This document shows positions 10,741 through 23,419 of a stretch of DNA of 64,000 nucleotides, piece after piece. The position numbers and the translations under genes are program-made. The DNA comes from Iris pallida (Eukaryota; Streptophyta; Magnoliopsida; Asparagales; Iridaceae), in the NCBI GenBank assembly GCA_029216955.1, contig JANAVB010005597.1, positions 45,625,262-45,689,261 of the forward strand. The letters run 5' to 3'. Each line of letters begins with the position of its first letter. Within the stretch, counting starts at the first letter, position 1. Under the pieces are notes generated by a model. It did not search any database and was not told the DNA's origin. It worked only from the letters and a program-made list of their open reading frames with translations.

Positions 10741-11655
10741 AACTTGTGCACAGGATTTTGGCTTTTCTCGAACGTATTTGGGGCGTCCGAATCGTGTCGA
10801 CCTAGTAAAAAATTATTTAGAACATGTTGAAGGCATGAGGTAATGCAGACCTTCAGTGGAAAATCATAGTAATACCCTCTAATAGTTTATTTTAGTGTGC
10901 TCACTAGTGGCCGTCATATAATAAGAATGCATACTAATGGAAGCTACATGTCTTGTGCAGACCTAATAGTTGATGCATGGACGAACTTGTGACGCTTATA
11001 TTATGACCTTTAATGTTGTTTTGCAAAAAAACAAAAATTAAAATTTTGCATATTTTACAGGGAAGGAAAGTGATTGTGGTTAAGAATCACTGATAAAGTG
11101 ATAAACATGTGTTTATGTTTATCTTTGCATTGTTAACATAACCTAGAGTAACATAATAAGATCACCTAATAACTTTATATGTTTTCACATTATTATTGCG
11201 TTGGTTTAGATGAGTTGGATTGATACCATTCACGAGTGCAATCCCAATTATGTTGATCCTCATCTCTATAGGTGCGGAGAATCACTGGAACATTCTGAGG
11301 TGTTCAGAGCTCTTTGGCATGTTGAAGCTCTTCTTTGAAGATGTTATTCCCTTGTAATAAAGGACATAACGTATGACAAATTGTTGATTTTAAAAGTTTC
11401 ATGAATTGTAAGCCAAATTTGACATATTTAGTTGGCTATCGAGAACCTTTGTATTCTGCTGCAAGTTTATTAATAAAAAGATCATTTTTATAATAGATAT
11501 TGTGACTCAGTTGTTTGTTATTTCTGCTGCAACAATCTTGTTCCTATATGATTTATCAACTGTGCACATTTTGTATTATACAAGTACAATTTAGACTTGT
11601 ATGACATCACGTCTAGAGGTGAATTATCTGTTCTGTGGAATCGTGATGTGATATA
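10741..11655 (+). mobile_element. decayed gypsy LTR (right arm)
   Basis: Reverse complement of the left arm and so a sense-orientation LTR. Its 3' end at about 11655 is followed immediately by a primer-binding-like site, which fits a 5' LTR of a plus-strand element whose gag remnant lies at 12.2-12.5 kb. Confidence 0.65.
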
Positions 11656-11668
11656 ATGGTATCATAGC
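11656..11668 (+). other. primer-binding site, initiator Met tRNA
   Basis: TGGTATCATAGCG differs at one core base from TGGTATCAGAGC, the complement of the plant initiator-Met tRNA 3' end. It sits just after the right-arm LTR. The same motif is found after the LTRs at 34437 and, on the minus strand, at 19704-19716. Confidence 0.65.
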
Positions 11669-11744
11669 GTTGTTAATTTTCTTGGACTCTCATTTGATTT
11701 CCTTCCGTACAAAGTTTCTTGTGTGACTGAAAGGCCCTTCATCC

Positions 11745-12184
<440 letters not shown>

Positions 12185-12219
12185 CTTCATCCTACAAGTT
12201 ATAACAAATGATTAGAGGC

Positions 12220-12490
12220 AACATTATGACAAGATGCTTGGGAAAGGATAATTCGAAAATTTGGGGGATCAACAAAATCCAATAGAGGGACTGTAACAAG
12301 TAGTGAGTAATGTTATTACACAACATGAACAAAGTGTCTAAACTTCAACCAATTGAACATACATATATTTTAAGTTGCTTCGAGTACAAATTGCTTTGGT
12401 CATATTTCAGACAGTTGTCAAGTAGCAGAAGGTGGGTGTCATATTTGTGGTCGTAGGAGGAACATTGATAAGGATTGCCCGGAGTAGAAC
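12220..12490 (+). pseudogene. gypsy gag zinc-knuckle remnant
   Basis: At about 12436-12489 one frame reads GGCHICGRRRNIDKDCPE followed by TAG. This is a CCHC knuckle (C-x2-C-x4-[H to N]-x4-C) with the histidine lost. It lies downstream of the LTR and primer site at 10.7-11.67 kb, once the hAT insertion is discounted, so it is probably the gag of that element. The rest of the frame is destroyed. 12500-13024 shows nothing further. Confidence 0.5.
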
Positions 12491-13029
12491 TAGTTACAGT
12501 GCTAAGAGAAGGAACACTTTGCGTGATAATTAAGAGGCTCAAGTGATGTATGCTTTGGTTTACCAAGAATAATTCTAGTATGATACTTCAGAATTAATTA
12601 GTCATGTTATTAGCTTCCATGCATGAGACTGATGGGCTAGAATTACTATCAAATAGTACAAAAATGAACATAATTAGATCAATCTTGAAATGTTTCAACA
12701 CTTCTTTTTTGGACAATCCTGTGTTGACTATTGTCAGCTTCAGTTTTCATAATAGGTATTTGGCTGGATGGAAGACTTGGGATTATTGATTGTAATTAGG
12801 AATCCCTTGAGCTTATGTATATTCTGGCACAACGCTCTGCTATAAGATGGATTCAGCAGACGAGACAATATATGGTTGTTCCTGGAAATTTGTGGTTACT
12901 GGATGGGATGGATCAATAGTCGAGAGCGGTGAAGGTGAAGAAGGGAGAAGGATTAATCGAGAGGGTTGCTTCAATTCCTATAGGCGATTGCATTTTTCTT
13001 ACTTCATACTTCGCAGGCATGGTGCTTCT

Positions 13030-14868
13030 TGTCACGTCCCGAGTCGACAAACCGTTCGTCCCCGGTGTTACTTTGCCGATTCGATCGTCCTCGCTAAGGC
13101 GTGATGCCGCACGAGCCTGGAGTTGCGCTCGTGCAAGGCAAGATGACAAGTTCTCAAATGGTTATCGTTAAATTTTGATATTAATACGCCAAGTCGAAAC
13201 TTCACAATTCACATCAGAATATAAGACGCAGTATAGGAAGATAGAAATGCTTTTCATTCATAGCTTGCAATGAAGTGCAAGTCGTAATTTACATTGGATG
13301 CCGTTGCGGCTACATTGATTGAAAACAGAAAGAAGATACATTCGACAAGTTGCCTGAACTAACGCTCGCCGTCCCATACATTTGCCCCTTTATACATAAG
13401 CCGTCGACTTGAATTGGCTTCAAAATACTTCAGTATAGGAAGAGCTTCAAAACGCCTCTCCGGACTTCAGCTCCAGTTTAGTTGGGCGCGCCCGTCGCAC
13501 CTGGGAAAATTGGGAGAATGGGATTAGCACACTTGCTAAGTGGACGAGACGAACCCACTCGTCTAAACCGACTCTGATTGTTAGGGTAGGCATGCTTTAG
13601 AGTTGTCTTTCTATTAGAACTAAATGAATTCAGTTCATATTCGATAGCCATCTTTGCGTAATAAAGCATACAGTGAAACATAGCAGTTTATCATATTCCT
13701 TACCACGGCTGTGCTCGTCCCTGCATGAAAACAGAGATAATATTTACCCTGCATAAGACAATAGGTGAGCATGCTACTATCTTATATGCGGTCATTGATG
13801 TTACACATCACTTGGGACTATCTCAACGGCATTTCGGCCCGCTCAGTCTAGGTTGCAAGCCTGACTGACGGTCCCGCAATGCATCAGTGCCGAAGCACGA
13901 TTATTCATTCCCCCTAGGTCGAGTCGATTCCGATGCCCCGGATATCGATTCGAGGAAAATATCAACTTGTGCACAAGCTGTCCATGACCATGCCAATGCG
14001 TGAACAGTTTATATATGCAACCAGTTTTGTATAGCGCGGACAGTATAGAACGACATTATCATTTCCCCCAACTCATGCAACGTTTCATTTTCCCCAAGCC
14101 GTACTCCGATTTAGCGTCCCGTAGGCACCAAATTGTCCGAGGCATCATAACCCACGATCGACGTTTCATAATATTTTGCAGCACGTAAAATAGTCTATCT
14201 TTTTACTAGAACCTTAAACTTTCTGGTTTATGTGATAGACTTGTATTTTCAGAGTAAATTTCTCTAAATCGATACGTTTTCCCGAGTTCTTGGACTTAGT
14301 GGATTGGCATGCAATTAACTTGGCATCGTTCGATTTGAATGAATTCGAAGCAAGGAATAAGTTTGCGGGACAGAGTAGAAAAGAAGGGGCCGAATCACCC
14401 ACCGATCACTTTGCTTTGTGCAGGTCGTCGAAGCGCTACGCAACGTCAATCCTTAGTTACGCGAGCTCCTGCAATGCATCAACACTTTGTTAGATTTCCT
14501 TCTTTTCTCCTTGCATCGAAATTTGTAATTGCATCCATGAAAACGACGCGAAAGCACTTCAATCAAGCCAAGCGGCAAAGCTCCAAGAAAACCATACAGC
14601 GGTCCGGTCCCGTCGAAGGGACTCTTATAGAGAGCTCGCGCGCCGAGACGCAGCCCGCTGCATCTAGGACTTGTTCCAACAGAAGTCGTTCCATTAGTTG
14701 GATCGATTCTCGTATCTTCCGTCCAAATCGAATTGAATCGATGCCGCAAGGCGTTAACGTTTACCAAGCTTAGCGATCGAGTCAGATGGCCATCTGAGTT
14801 CCCGGCTGATCTGACTCGGCGCTAGCATATTATGAAGTTCCATCGCCTATCGAAAGCGGGGCGCTACA
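13030..14868 (-). mobile_element. 3' LTR of the gypsy element
   Basis: The coding-strand ends are TGTAGCGCCCC (14868) and ...CGTGACA (13030). The region just upstream on the coding strand (about 14869-14910) holds TTTCGGGACGAAAC and TTAGTGGTATATTA, which stands where plant gypsy elements carry the PPT. A hairpin with stem GCACGAG/CTCGTGC sits at 13109-13134 near the LTR 3' end. Confidence 0.95.
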
Positions 14869-14928
14869 TAATATACCACTAAGAAAAAGTTTCGTCCCGA
14901 AACTTAAGAACAAGGGTCGGACCTTAAT

Positions 14929-17900
14929 TTAGACGAACAACGCAGGGTACTTCTCCTTCATCTCCGCCTCCATCTCCCACGTCGACTCCTCGACTGTATG
15001 GTTCCGCCAAAGCACGCGGACCAAGGACATCGACCGATTTCGTAGCACCTTTTCCTTGCGGTCCAAAATTTGAATAGGCTCCTCCGAGTAAGACAAGTCA
15101 GTACGTAGCTCCAACTGATCGAAGCTAACCACGTGACTTGGATCGTGCACGTATTTTCGAAGTTGTGAAACGTGGAAAACATCGTGCACATCGGCTAAGA
15201 CAGGAGGTAGTGCGATCCGATAAGCAACAGTCGCAACTCGCTCAATGATCTCGAAGGGGCCTACAAATCTCGGGCTCAATTTGCCTTTAACGCCGAACCG
15301 CATCACTCCGCGCATGGACGTTACTTTCAGAAACACATGGTCCCCGGCCAAGAACTCTAGTGGTCGTCGACGAAGATCTGCGTAGCTCTTTTGTCGACTT
15401 TGCGCGATGCGGAGTCTATCTCGGATCAAGCGGACCTTTTCGACGGCCTGCTCCACTAGTTCCGGTCCAAGCACTTGTCGCTCTCCGACGTCATCCCAGC
15501 ATATCGGCGAACGGCACTTCCTCCCGTAGAGCGCTTCGTATGGAGCCATCCGAATACTCGACTGATAACTGTTGTTATACGCAAACTCCGCAAGCGGCAA
15601 ATGCGTATCCCAACTAGTCTTTAGGTCGATCGCACACAGACGCAGCATGTCTTCTTGGATTTGATTCACCCTCTCCGTCTGTCCGTCTGTTTGGGGATGG
15701 TACACCGAACTAAAGTTCAGTTTGGTTCCCATCGCCGCTTGGAGGCTCGTCCAGAAACGCGATAGGAATCGCCCGTCTCTGTCCGAAATTATTGAGGCCG
15801 GCACTCCGTGCAGTCGAACAATCTCATCGACGTAGATTTGCGCTAACCGATCGACGCTCCATCCTACTTTAATTGCGATGAAGTGAGCCGACTTGGTCAA
15901 TCTATCAACAATGACCCAAATTGCGTCATTCCCCCGCGGCGTCTTCGGAAATCCCACAATGAAATCCATCGAGATATTGTCCCACTTCCACTCGGGAATG
16001 GGGATGTTCTGCAGCTCTCCGCCGGGCCTCTGGTGTTCCGCCTTCACCTGCTGACACGCCATGCATTACGATTCGAACGTAGCCACGTCTTTCTTCATGC
16101 CGTACCACCAAAAGTTTGTGCGCAAGTCCTTGTACATCTTGGTGCTCCCAGGATGTAACGAGTACTTCGCATAATGTGCCTCCGTCAGAATTTCTTTTCT
16201 GAGTTCGGCAGTTTCAGAAATGCAGAGCCTTCCCTTTAGTCGCATCGTTCCGTCTCCGTCTTCTGCAAAGTCAGTCGCCCTTCCCGTTGAAATCAGCTCG
16301 CGCATCTTCTTCAGGAATGAGTCGTCCTCTTGTGCGGTCTTTATCTTGCTAAGCAGGCTCGATCCTAACTTCAGTTGAGCTATGTGCAGGTGTCGATACT
16401 CAATTCCGAGTTCGATACCCATCGCTTCAAGGTCTCGCTTTATCTCCTTGTTTATGGCCAGTGTTCCTATAAACATTCTGCTGAGTGCGTCGGCCACCAC
16501 GTTTCCCTTGCCTGGCGTGTACTCGATCGTTAGCTCGTAATCTTTTATGAGTTCGAGCCATCGTCGCTGTCGTAGGTTGAGTTCCCGTTGCGTGAACAAG
16601 TACTTCAGGCTTTTATGATCTGTGTAGATTCTGCATGCTACACCATAGAGATAGTACCGCCATAACTTCAATACAAAGACGATCGCCGCCAATTCTAAGT
16701 CGTGCGTCGGGTAATTTTTCTCGTGCTGCTTCAACTGCCGTGAAGCGTAGGAGATGACTTTGTCTCTCTGCATGAGTACGCACCCGAGGCCAGTTCCTGA
16801 CGCGTCGCTGAATATCTGAAAGCCTTCGGGACCGTCTGGAAGTGCAAGGATTGGAGCTGAGACGAGCCGTTGCTTCAACTCTTGAAAGCTGGATTCACAA
16901 TCGTCGCTCTATTCGAATACTACTCCCTTCTGGGTGAGACGAGTCAGAGGCGACGCTACTTTTGAGAAGCTTCGCACGAATCTACGATAGTAGCCCGCTA
17001 AGCCCAGGAAGCTTCGAATGTCGCTAGCCGAGGCAGGTCGTTTCCAATCCACCACCGCATCAATCTTCTTTGGGTCCACCGCGACACCTTCGGCAGAGAT
17101 TACGTGCCCAAGGAATGTCACGCTACTCATCCAGAACTCGCACTTACTCTGCTTGGCGTATAATTTGTTTTCACGCAGAATCTGCAGTACCGTCTTCAAA
17201 TGTTCCGCGTGCTCTTCCCGATTCTTTGAGTAGACAAGGATATCGTCGATGAATACGACTACAAATTTATCTATTTGAGGTCGGAAGACTCGGTTCATCA
17301 GATCCATGAAAGCGGCAGGGGCATTCGTCAAACCGAACGGCATGACGAGGAATTCGTAATGACCATATCGAGTGCGGAAGGCAGACTTCGATATGTCGTC
17401 GGACTTGATCTTCAACTGATGATAGCCTGAACGAAGATCGATTTTTGAAAATATCGCCGCGCCTTGCAGTTGGTCAAACAAGTCGTCGATTCGCGGCAAA
17501 GGATACTTGTTTCGCACGGTCGCCTTGTTGAGTTCCCGATAGTCGATGCATAGCCGCAACGACCCATCTTTCTTCTTCACGAACAGTACGGGAGCTCCCC
17601 ACGGAGAGACGCTAGGGCGAATAAATCCGCGGTCTAGCAACTCTTGTAATTGCACCTTCAGCTCCTTCAGTTCTGCTGGAGCCATTCGGTAAGGCGCCTT
17701 TGATATCGGCCGCGTATCCGGAAAGGTGTCGATGCTGAATTCAATTTCTCGATCCGGCGGCATCCCGGGCATCTCGTCAGGAAAGACGTCAGAAAAATAT
17801 GTCACAACATCAGTCTGCATTGTGTTTGTATTATCCGTCCGCGTGTCTCGAACTGATGCCAAGTATCCCGCACAGCCGGAACGCAGCATACGCCTTGCCG

Positions 17901-19536
17901 AGATTGCCGACACCATCATCGCCGTCTTCGAGGCCGTACCGCACGAATATGAGAACTCTGTCTCGCCAGGAAGGCGAAACACCACTCTCTTCTCCGCGCA
18001 CTCGATCGTTGCACGACAAGCGCCCAACCAATCCATGTCCAGGATTATGTCGTAGTCTTTGATGTCTAGCACGACGGCATCCAAGGATAGATATCTTCTC
18101 CCGACGCAAATGTGGCCATCCCTACAAATAAAGTTCGCAGGCATATCGACTCCCGACGGAGTGCTAACGCTAATATTTATATCTAGTGATTGTATGGTTA
18201 TTTTATTTTCTTTCGCAAAATCAGCAGATATAAAGCTATGCGTCGCACCCGAATCGAATAGGACTCGTGCAGGTATACTTTTGTAGAGTAATATACCTGT
18301 TACAACAGTATCGGACGCGTGCGCCTCGTCCCGAGTTAAGGCATAAACTCGACCTTGAGCTCCGTGGCGTTGGTTCTGCTGGTTGACGGGTACCGCATTT
18401 GCGCCTTGCAATATCGGCGCTTTATGCGGGTTCGGGACGTTCCTCGGTGGGTTGTGTTGATTCGGACCTTTGTGCGGACAATATGTAACTATATGGCCTA
18501 CCTCGCCACATTTATAGCAAGATCTCGTGACGCAGTCGACGGTTCGGTGCCCACGCCTACCGTACCTGGTGCAGTGCTGACTGCCATGGCCTCGATCATC
18601 GAACCTGTTCGGACGCTTTGTTATTCCCGATCCCCCGGCGCCGGCGTCGTTAGGACGCTTGTTGAAGTGGTTACGGATGCCTCTACTCGACATATGGCCA
18701 AAGATGCGTTCACTATTAAGAGCGGCATTATAGGATTCACGGTATGTTTGGCACCTTTGATTCACGACGTCCCTTCGCAGTTCGTCATTTAGGCCCTGTT
18801 GGAAGCGTTCACACCAGGCTTCCTTGTTGGGCAGAAAGGCGCCGGCAAACTTCGCCAGCTTTGAGAAGCTCGAATCATAATCGTCGACAGACATATTTCC
18901 CTGTCGCAGCATCATGAACTCGTCTTCTTTTTGTTGACGGACGGCACGAGGAACGTATTGTTCGAGGAAGGCTTCCTTGAATATTTTCCAGGAGATCGTG
19001 GTGTCTGTATCGGCTTCATAGATCTCTTGCTTTTTAGCGGCCCACCAGTCGTACGCCCTCAGTTGCAGCTGTAACGCCGCACAAGTTACCCGTTGGGACC
19101 CTTCAATGCTAAGCAGATTAAACAGGTCCTCCATCTCCGCGAGCCATCCTACGATCACATCGGGCTCCGCTCGGCCGTTGAACTTCGGTGGATTCATCTT
19201 GCGGAACTCCTTTGCCTTGAACAAGGAAGAAGAATCTATCATTTGCGGTTGAGTCTCTTCTTCCTCGTTTTCTTCTTGGTTGCCTTGGTTTCCCTCGGGC
19301 CCTTCGTCCGTCGTCTTCGTGTTGCCCGCCATTCTGCTGACTATCTGAGTCAGGGCATTCATCTGTCTTTGTTGCGCTTCGAATTGGGCTTTGAATTGTG
19401 TCTGAAGCTGCTGCTGCTGCAGCTCCATCAACTGTAGCATCTTTTGCATAGTCGTCTCGCTAGGCTCGGTGCTTTTTGTGCTCGACGTACTATCTACAGT
19501 TTGGGTTGGGGCGGGATTGTTCCTTTTCTTAGTCAT
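14929..19536 (-). pseudogene. gag-pol polyprotein, two in-frame stops
   Basis: A single frame of 1536 codons from ATG at 19536 to 14929. Domains in order: gag (about residues 1-330); two CCHC knuckles near residues 325-355, the first with its second Cys changed to Tyr (CTRYGRRGH), the second intact ([14 protein letters not shown]); aspartic protease with [12 protein letters not shown] (about 430); RT with [11 protein letters not shown] and VFIDDILVY (about 763); RNase H with [15 protein letters not shown] and TDHKSLKYL; integrase HHCC and DDE core ([20 protein letters not shown]); and after residue 1400 a chromodomain-like tail ([14 protein letters not shown]). Stops are TAG at 16909-16911, where the family has Trp, and TAA at 16066-16068 just before the HHCC cysteines. 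A readthrough product is unlikely but cannot be excluded. Confidence 0.93.
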
Positions 19537-19703
19537 TCCTACAAAACAGAGTAAACCCGTTAGTATTTTTCAAAAATATCTACGGGCTTACCTATATGGA
19601 ACTCTTATTTCACGCAACATGCCGACAAGCATTCAATCGAGCCATCGCAACGGACATTCCAATAATGAAACATCTTTCAAAAATTCGAGGAAACATAACT
19701 GTG

Positions 19704-19716
19704 CTCTGATACCAAT
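19704..19716 (-). other. primer-binding site, initiator Met tRNA
   Basis: On the minus strand the sequence reads TTGGTATCAGAGC, two to three bases inside the 5' LTR. This is the standard initiator-Met primer site of plant LTR retrotransposons. Confidence 0.9.
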
Positions 19717-19717
19717 T

Positions 19718-21556
19718 CGTCACGCCCCGAGTCGACAAACCGTTCGTCCCCGGTGTTACTTTGCCGATTCGATCGTCCTCGCTAAGGCGTGATGCCGCAC
19801 GAGCCTGGAGTTGCGCTCGTGCAAGGCAAGATGACAAGTTCTCAAATGGTTATCGTTAAATTTTGATATTAATACGCCAAGTCGAAACTTCACAATTCAC
19901 ATCAGAATATAAGACGCAGTATAGGAAGATAGAAATGCTTTTCATTCATAGCTTGCAATGAAGTGCAACTCGTAATTTACATTGGATGCCGTTGCGGCTA
20001 CATTGATTGAAAACAGAAAGAAGATACATTCGACAAGTTGCCTGAACTAACGCTCGCCGTCCCATACATTTGCCCCTTTATACATAAGCCGTCGACTTGA
20101 ATTGGCTTCAAAATACTTCAGTATAGGAAGAGCTTCAAAACGCCTCTCCGGACTTCAGCTCCAGTTTAGTTGGACGCGCCCGTCGCACCTGGGGAAATTG
20201 GGGGAATGGGATTAGCACACTTGCTAAGTGGACGAGACGAACCCACTCGTCTAAACCGACTCTGATTGTTAGGGTAGGCATGCTTTAGAGTTGTCTTTCT
20301 ATTAGAACTAAATGAATTCAGTTCATATTCGATAGCCATCTTTGCGTAATAAAGCATACAGTGAAACATAGCAGTTTATCATATTTCTTACCACGGCCGT
20401 GCTCGTCCCTGCATGAAAATAGAGATAATATTTACCCTGCATAAGACAATAGGTGAGCATGCTACTATCTTATATGCGGTCATTGATGTTACACATCACT
20501 TGGGACTATCTCAACGGCATTTCGGCCCGCTCAGTCTAGGTTGCAAGCCTGACTGACGGTCCCGCAATGCATCAGTGCCGAAGCACGATTATTCATTCCC
20601 CCTAGGTCGAGTCGATTCCGATGCCCCGGATATCGATTCGAGGAAAATATCAACTTGTGCACAAGCTGTCCATGACCATGCCAATGCGTGAACAGTTTAT
20701 ATATGCAACCAGTTTTGTATAGCGCGGACAGTATAGAACGACATTATCATTTCCTCCAACTCATGCAACGTTTCATTTTCCCCAAGCCGTACTCCGATTT
20801 AGCGTCCCGTAGGCACCAAATTGTCCGAGGCATCATAACCCACGATCGACGTTTCATAATATTTTGCAGCACGTAAAATAGTCTATCTTTTTACTAGAAC
20901 CTTAAACTTTCTGGTTTATGTGATAGACTTGTATTTTCAGAGTAAATTTCTCTAAATCGATACGTTTTTCCGAGTTCTTGGACTTAGTGGATTGGCATGC
21001 AATTAACTTGGCATCGTTCGATTTGAATGAATTCGAAGCAAGGAATAAGTTTGCGGGACAGAGTAGAAAAGAAGGGGCCGAATCACCCACCGATCACTTT
21101 GCTTTGTGCAGGTCGTCGAAGCGCTACGCAACGTCAATCCTTAGTTACGCGAGCTCCTGCAATGCATCAACACTTTGTTAGATTTTCTTCTTTTCCCCTT
21201 GCATCGAAATTTGTAATTGCATCCATGAAAACGACACGAAAGCACTTCAATCAAGCCAAGCGGCAAAGCTCCAAGAAAACCATACAGCGGTCCGGTCCCG
21301 TCGAAGGGACTCTTATAAAGAGCTCGCGCGCCGAGACGCAGCCCGCTGCATCTAGGACTTGTTCCAACAGAAGTCGTTCCATTAGTTGGATCGATTCTCG
21401 TATCTTCCGTCCAAATCGAATTGAATCGATGCCGCAAGGCGTTAACGTTTACCAAGCTTAGCGATCGAGTCAGATGGCCATCTGAGTTCCCGGCCGATCT
21501 GACTCGGCGCTAGCATATTATGAAGTTCCATCGCCTATCGAAAGCGGGGCGCTACA
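19718..21556 (-). mobile_element. 5' LTR of the gypsy element
   Basis: 1839 bp, the same length as the partner at 13030-14868. The coding strand begins TGTAGCGCCCC at 21556 and ends ...CGTGACG at 19718 (terminal A changed to G). The promoter and transcript start are expected inside it; no TATA assignment is made. Confidence 0.95.
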
Positions 21557-21639
21557 CTTCTTCCAGTCCAGTTAGATTTAGCGACAATCTAAACATTTAG
21601 GCTTCTTATTTGCTTGCATGTTCTGGTATTATTGAGGTT

Positions 21640-22290
21640 TATTTAGTTTTAGAATCTCGTATAATATTATAAATTTTAAGTTTAGGTCTCCATATTGTCC
21701 AGAAGAGAATTTTGGTCTCGTCCTAATGGTTGACTTAGACTGATCACCGTTCAAAATGGAGACCTAAACGTGAATTTTGAATATTATACGATACCTTAAA
21801 ACTAAACGGAGGGTTATATGACTTGGGTTACTTAATTTGTCACGACCAATCGACAATGAGATTCGTGACACTGTTGTTTGTTTCTATCCCGATCTCAGCA
21901 GTCACACAACCCTCTGCAGGGGCTCTAGAGTTGCAATCATTCAACAATATGACCGGGACGAGAAACATCTAATGATACATGATACTCATGAAATCGTACC
22001 CATCGAAATTGTCGTCTTATGTGACTTCTAAGATCACGATAGAAGCAAACAACAATGTCATAAGTCTAATTTTCGATTGGTCATAACAAAACTAAATAGT
22101 CCAAGTCATACGACTCCCACAACGCAAAACTAAATAACTCTCACATATTTCCGTTTAGTTTTAGAGTCTCCTTAAATATGCAAAATTTATATGCCAACTG
22201 TTAGAACGAAATTCAAATTCTATTATGGACAATATAGAGAACTAAACATAAATTTTTAATATTATACGAGACCATAAAACTAAATAACCA
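21640..22290. mobile_element. long-TIR MITE, MULE-like
   Basis: TTATTTAGTTTTAGAATCTC near 21643 pairs with the complement of GAGACCATAAAACTAAATAA near 22265-22288, and pairing with mismatches continues for over 100 bp. A second nested palindrome inside pairs TATGACTTGGGTTACTTAA (about 21818) with its complement near 22090. The flanks TATTATTGA and TATTCTTGA suggest a 9-bp target duplication with one mismatch, typical of Mutator-like elements. No coding content. Confidence 0.65.
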
Positions 22291-22299
22291 TATTCTTGA

Positions 22300-22930
22300 T
22301 CTCTTGGAAATAGGTGCTTAGAATCCTGCTTCAACCACCTTTAGCATCTAGCTGCCAGAAATGTACAGTATAATTATTTTGTGTTCTTGACTAACACCTT
22401 ATTACATGGGTAGCATATGTATCATATGTATAAATATAGCCCATTGTGATGCTTGTAATTGTCGGTGTACTACCGGTTGAGGATCGCTGTCCTGGTTGAT
22501 GCGTGTTTGCCGTGGGCGTTTCTTTGGTTTCTCCAAAGAAATTGAAAGGAAAAAGAAAAAGAAGGTGCTTTGTTTGTTAAGGCATCACATATCTATCAGA
22601 TTGCATCTTCTTGTGGTTTTTGTCATTTGATGTAAAGAATGACTACTGACGAAGAGAGTTTGACTACAGCAGCAACTAGAAAGCAGATCTAGGCGGAGAC
22701 ATGCTAAACGTGTAATTAACTGTGTTGTTAAACCATTTGAAGCAGGTCACTATTTCCTTGCCGTGTGGAGAACATTCATCACTCATGTTGACTCCATTTT
22801 TTAGTCGAAGAAAACGAAGGAAGAATTGTGGAAGGATCTCAGTAAAGTGACAGCCATTATGGACTCTCTCCACTTTTGCTGCTCTCTTTTTCATTGGAAG
22901 GTCCAACCTTTCTTTCATTAAAAATAATAG
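22300..22930. other. unassigned DNA
   Basis: No terminal motif or coding frame is recognised. The minus-strand ORF at 22676-22918 (80 codons) has no family motif. Confidence 0.5.
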
Positions 22931-22934
22931 AATA

Positions 22935-23096
22935 ATGCTATATGTACCTCCAAAATGTATCTTATTTATGTCCCTCCATCACATGGTACCGTCTTATTGA
23001 TCCAAGCAAATAGGAGGGAAGTTGGGGGGGAAGACATATGCGCCAATGGAAGAGGGCCACATGGCGAGGGACATGAATGAGGTACATAAAGCATTT
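22935..23096. mobile_element. small MITE, about 160 bp
   Basis: AATGCTATATGTACCTC near 22935 pairs with GAGGTACATAAAGCATT ending near 23096, and an inner block TTTATGTCCCTCC pairs with GAGGGACATGAAT. Target repeats cannot be told from the AT-rich flanks. Confidence 0.65.
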
Positions 23097-23106
23097 ATAT
23101 TATTAT

Positions 23107-23388
23107 TATTTGTCCCTCCAAATTGTCACTTAAATTATTCTTCCTTACATGACAGCTGACGTGACAACTGACATGACAAATTTTAAAATTAAAATTAAAA
23201 TTAAAATTAAAATTAATATAAATATAAATATTAATATTAATATTAACATTAACATTAACATGAAAAAATTGGATATTTAATTTTTGGTTTAAAATTTGTT
23301 ATGTCATCTACCATGTTATATAAATATAATATTATTTAGCATGTCATGTCAATCGCTACATAAGGAGGAATAGTTTGGAGGGACTAAT
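23107..23388. mobile_element. MITE with TTAAAA-type internal repeats
   Basis: TTTGTCCCTCCAAA at about 23109 pairs with TTTGGAGGGACTAA ending near 23388. Near both ends lie CATGACA-type motifs. The centre (23180-23270) is a run of ATTAAA and ATTAAC/AATATT hexamers. A related left-end fragment is at 49150-49205. Confidence 0.65.
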
Positions 23389-23419
23389 AACATTACTAAA
23401 GTCTCTCTTCACCAATCTC

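Larger units (their letters stand above)
9750..11660. repeat. 1.9-kb imperfect palindrome of two opposed LTRs
   Basis: The left arm (about 9750-10685) and the right arm (about 10741-11660) are reverse complements along nearly their whole length, at an estimated 75-80% identity, with a spacer of about 55 bp. Sample pairs are ATTATGTCCTTTATTACAAG (10023) against CTTGTAATAAAGGACATAAC (11353), and GCTACAAGTTCGTCC (10415) against its complement near 10981. The arms have diverged too far to be a recent inversion. Confidence 0.85.
13030..21556 (-). mobile_element. Ty3/gypsy chromovirus-type element, nearly complete
   Basis: The 8527-bp element lies on the minus strand, flanked by identical 5-bp target repeats CTTCT (13025-13029 and 21557-21561). 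Both LTRs are 1839 bp long and differ at about 16 positions by eye (about 99.1% identical), nearly all transitions, which indicates a recent insertion. The order 5'LTR, initiator-Met primer site, gag, protease, RT, RNase H, integrase, chromodomain-like tail, 3'LTR is that of plant chromoviruses (Tekay/Del-like). Only two in-frame stops interrupt the single gag-pol frame. Confidence 0.95.

Noticed and set aside
14453..14767. 104-codon ORF repeated at 21141-21455
   Set aside because: It lies within both 1839-bp LTRs and has no protein motif; it repeats only because the LTRs do.
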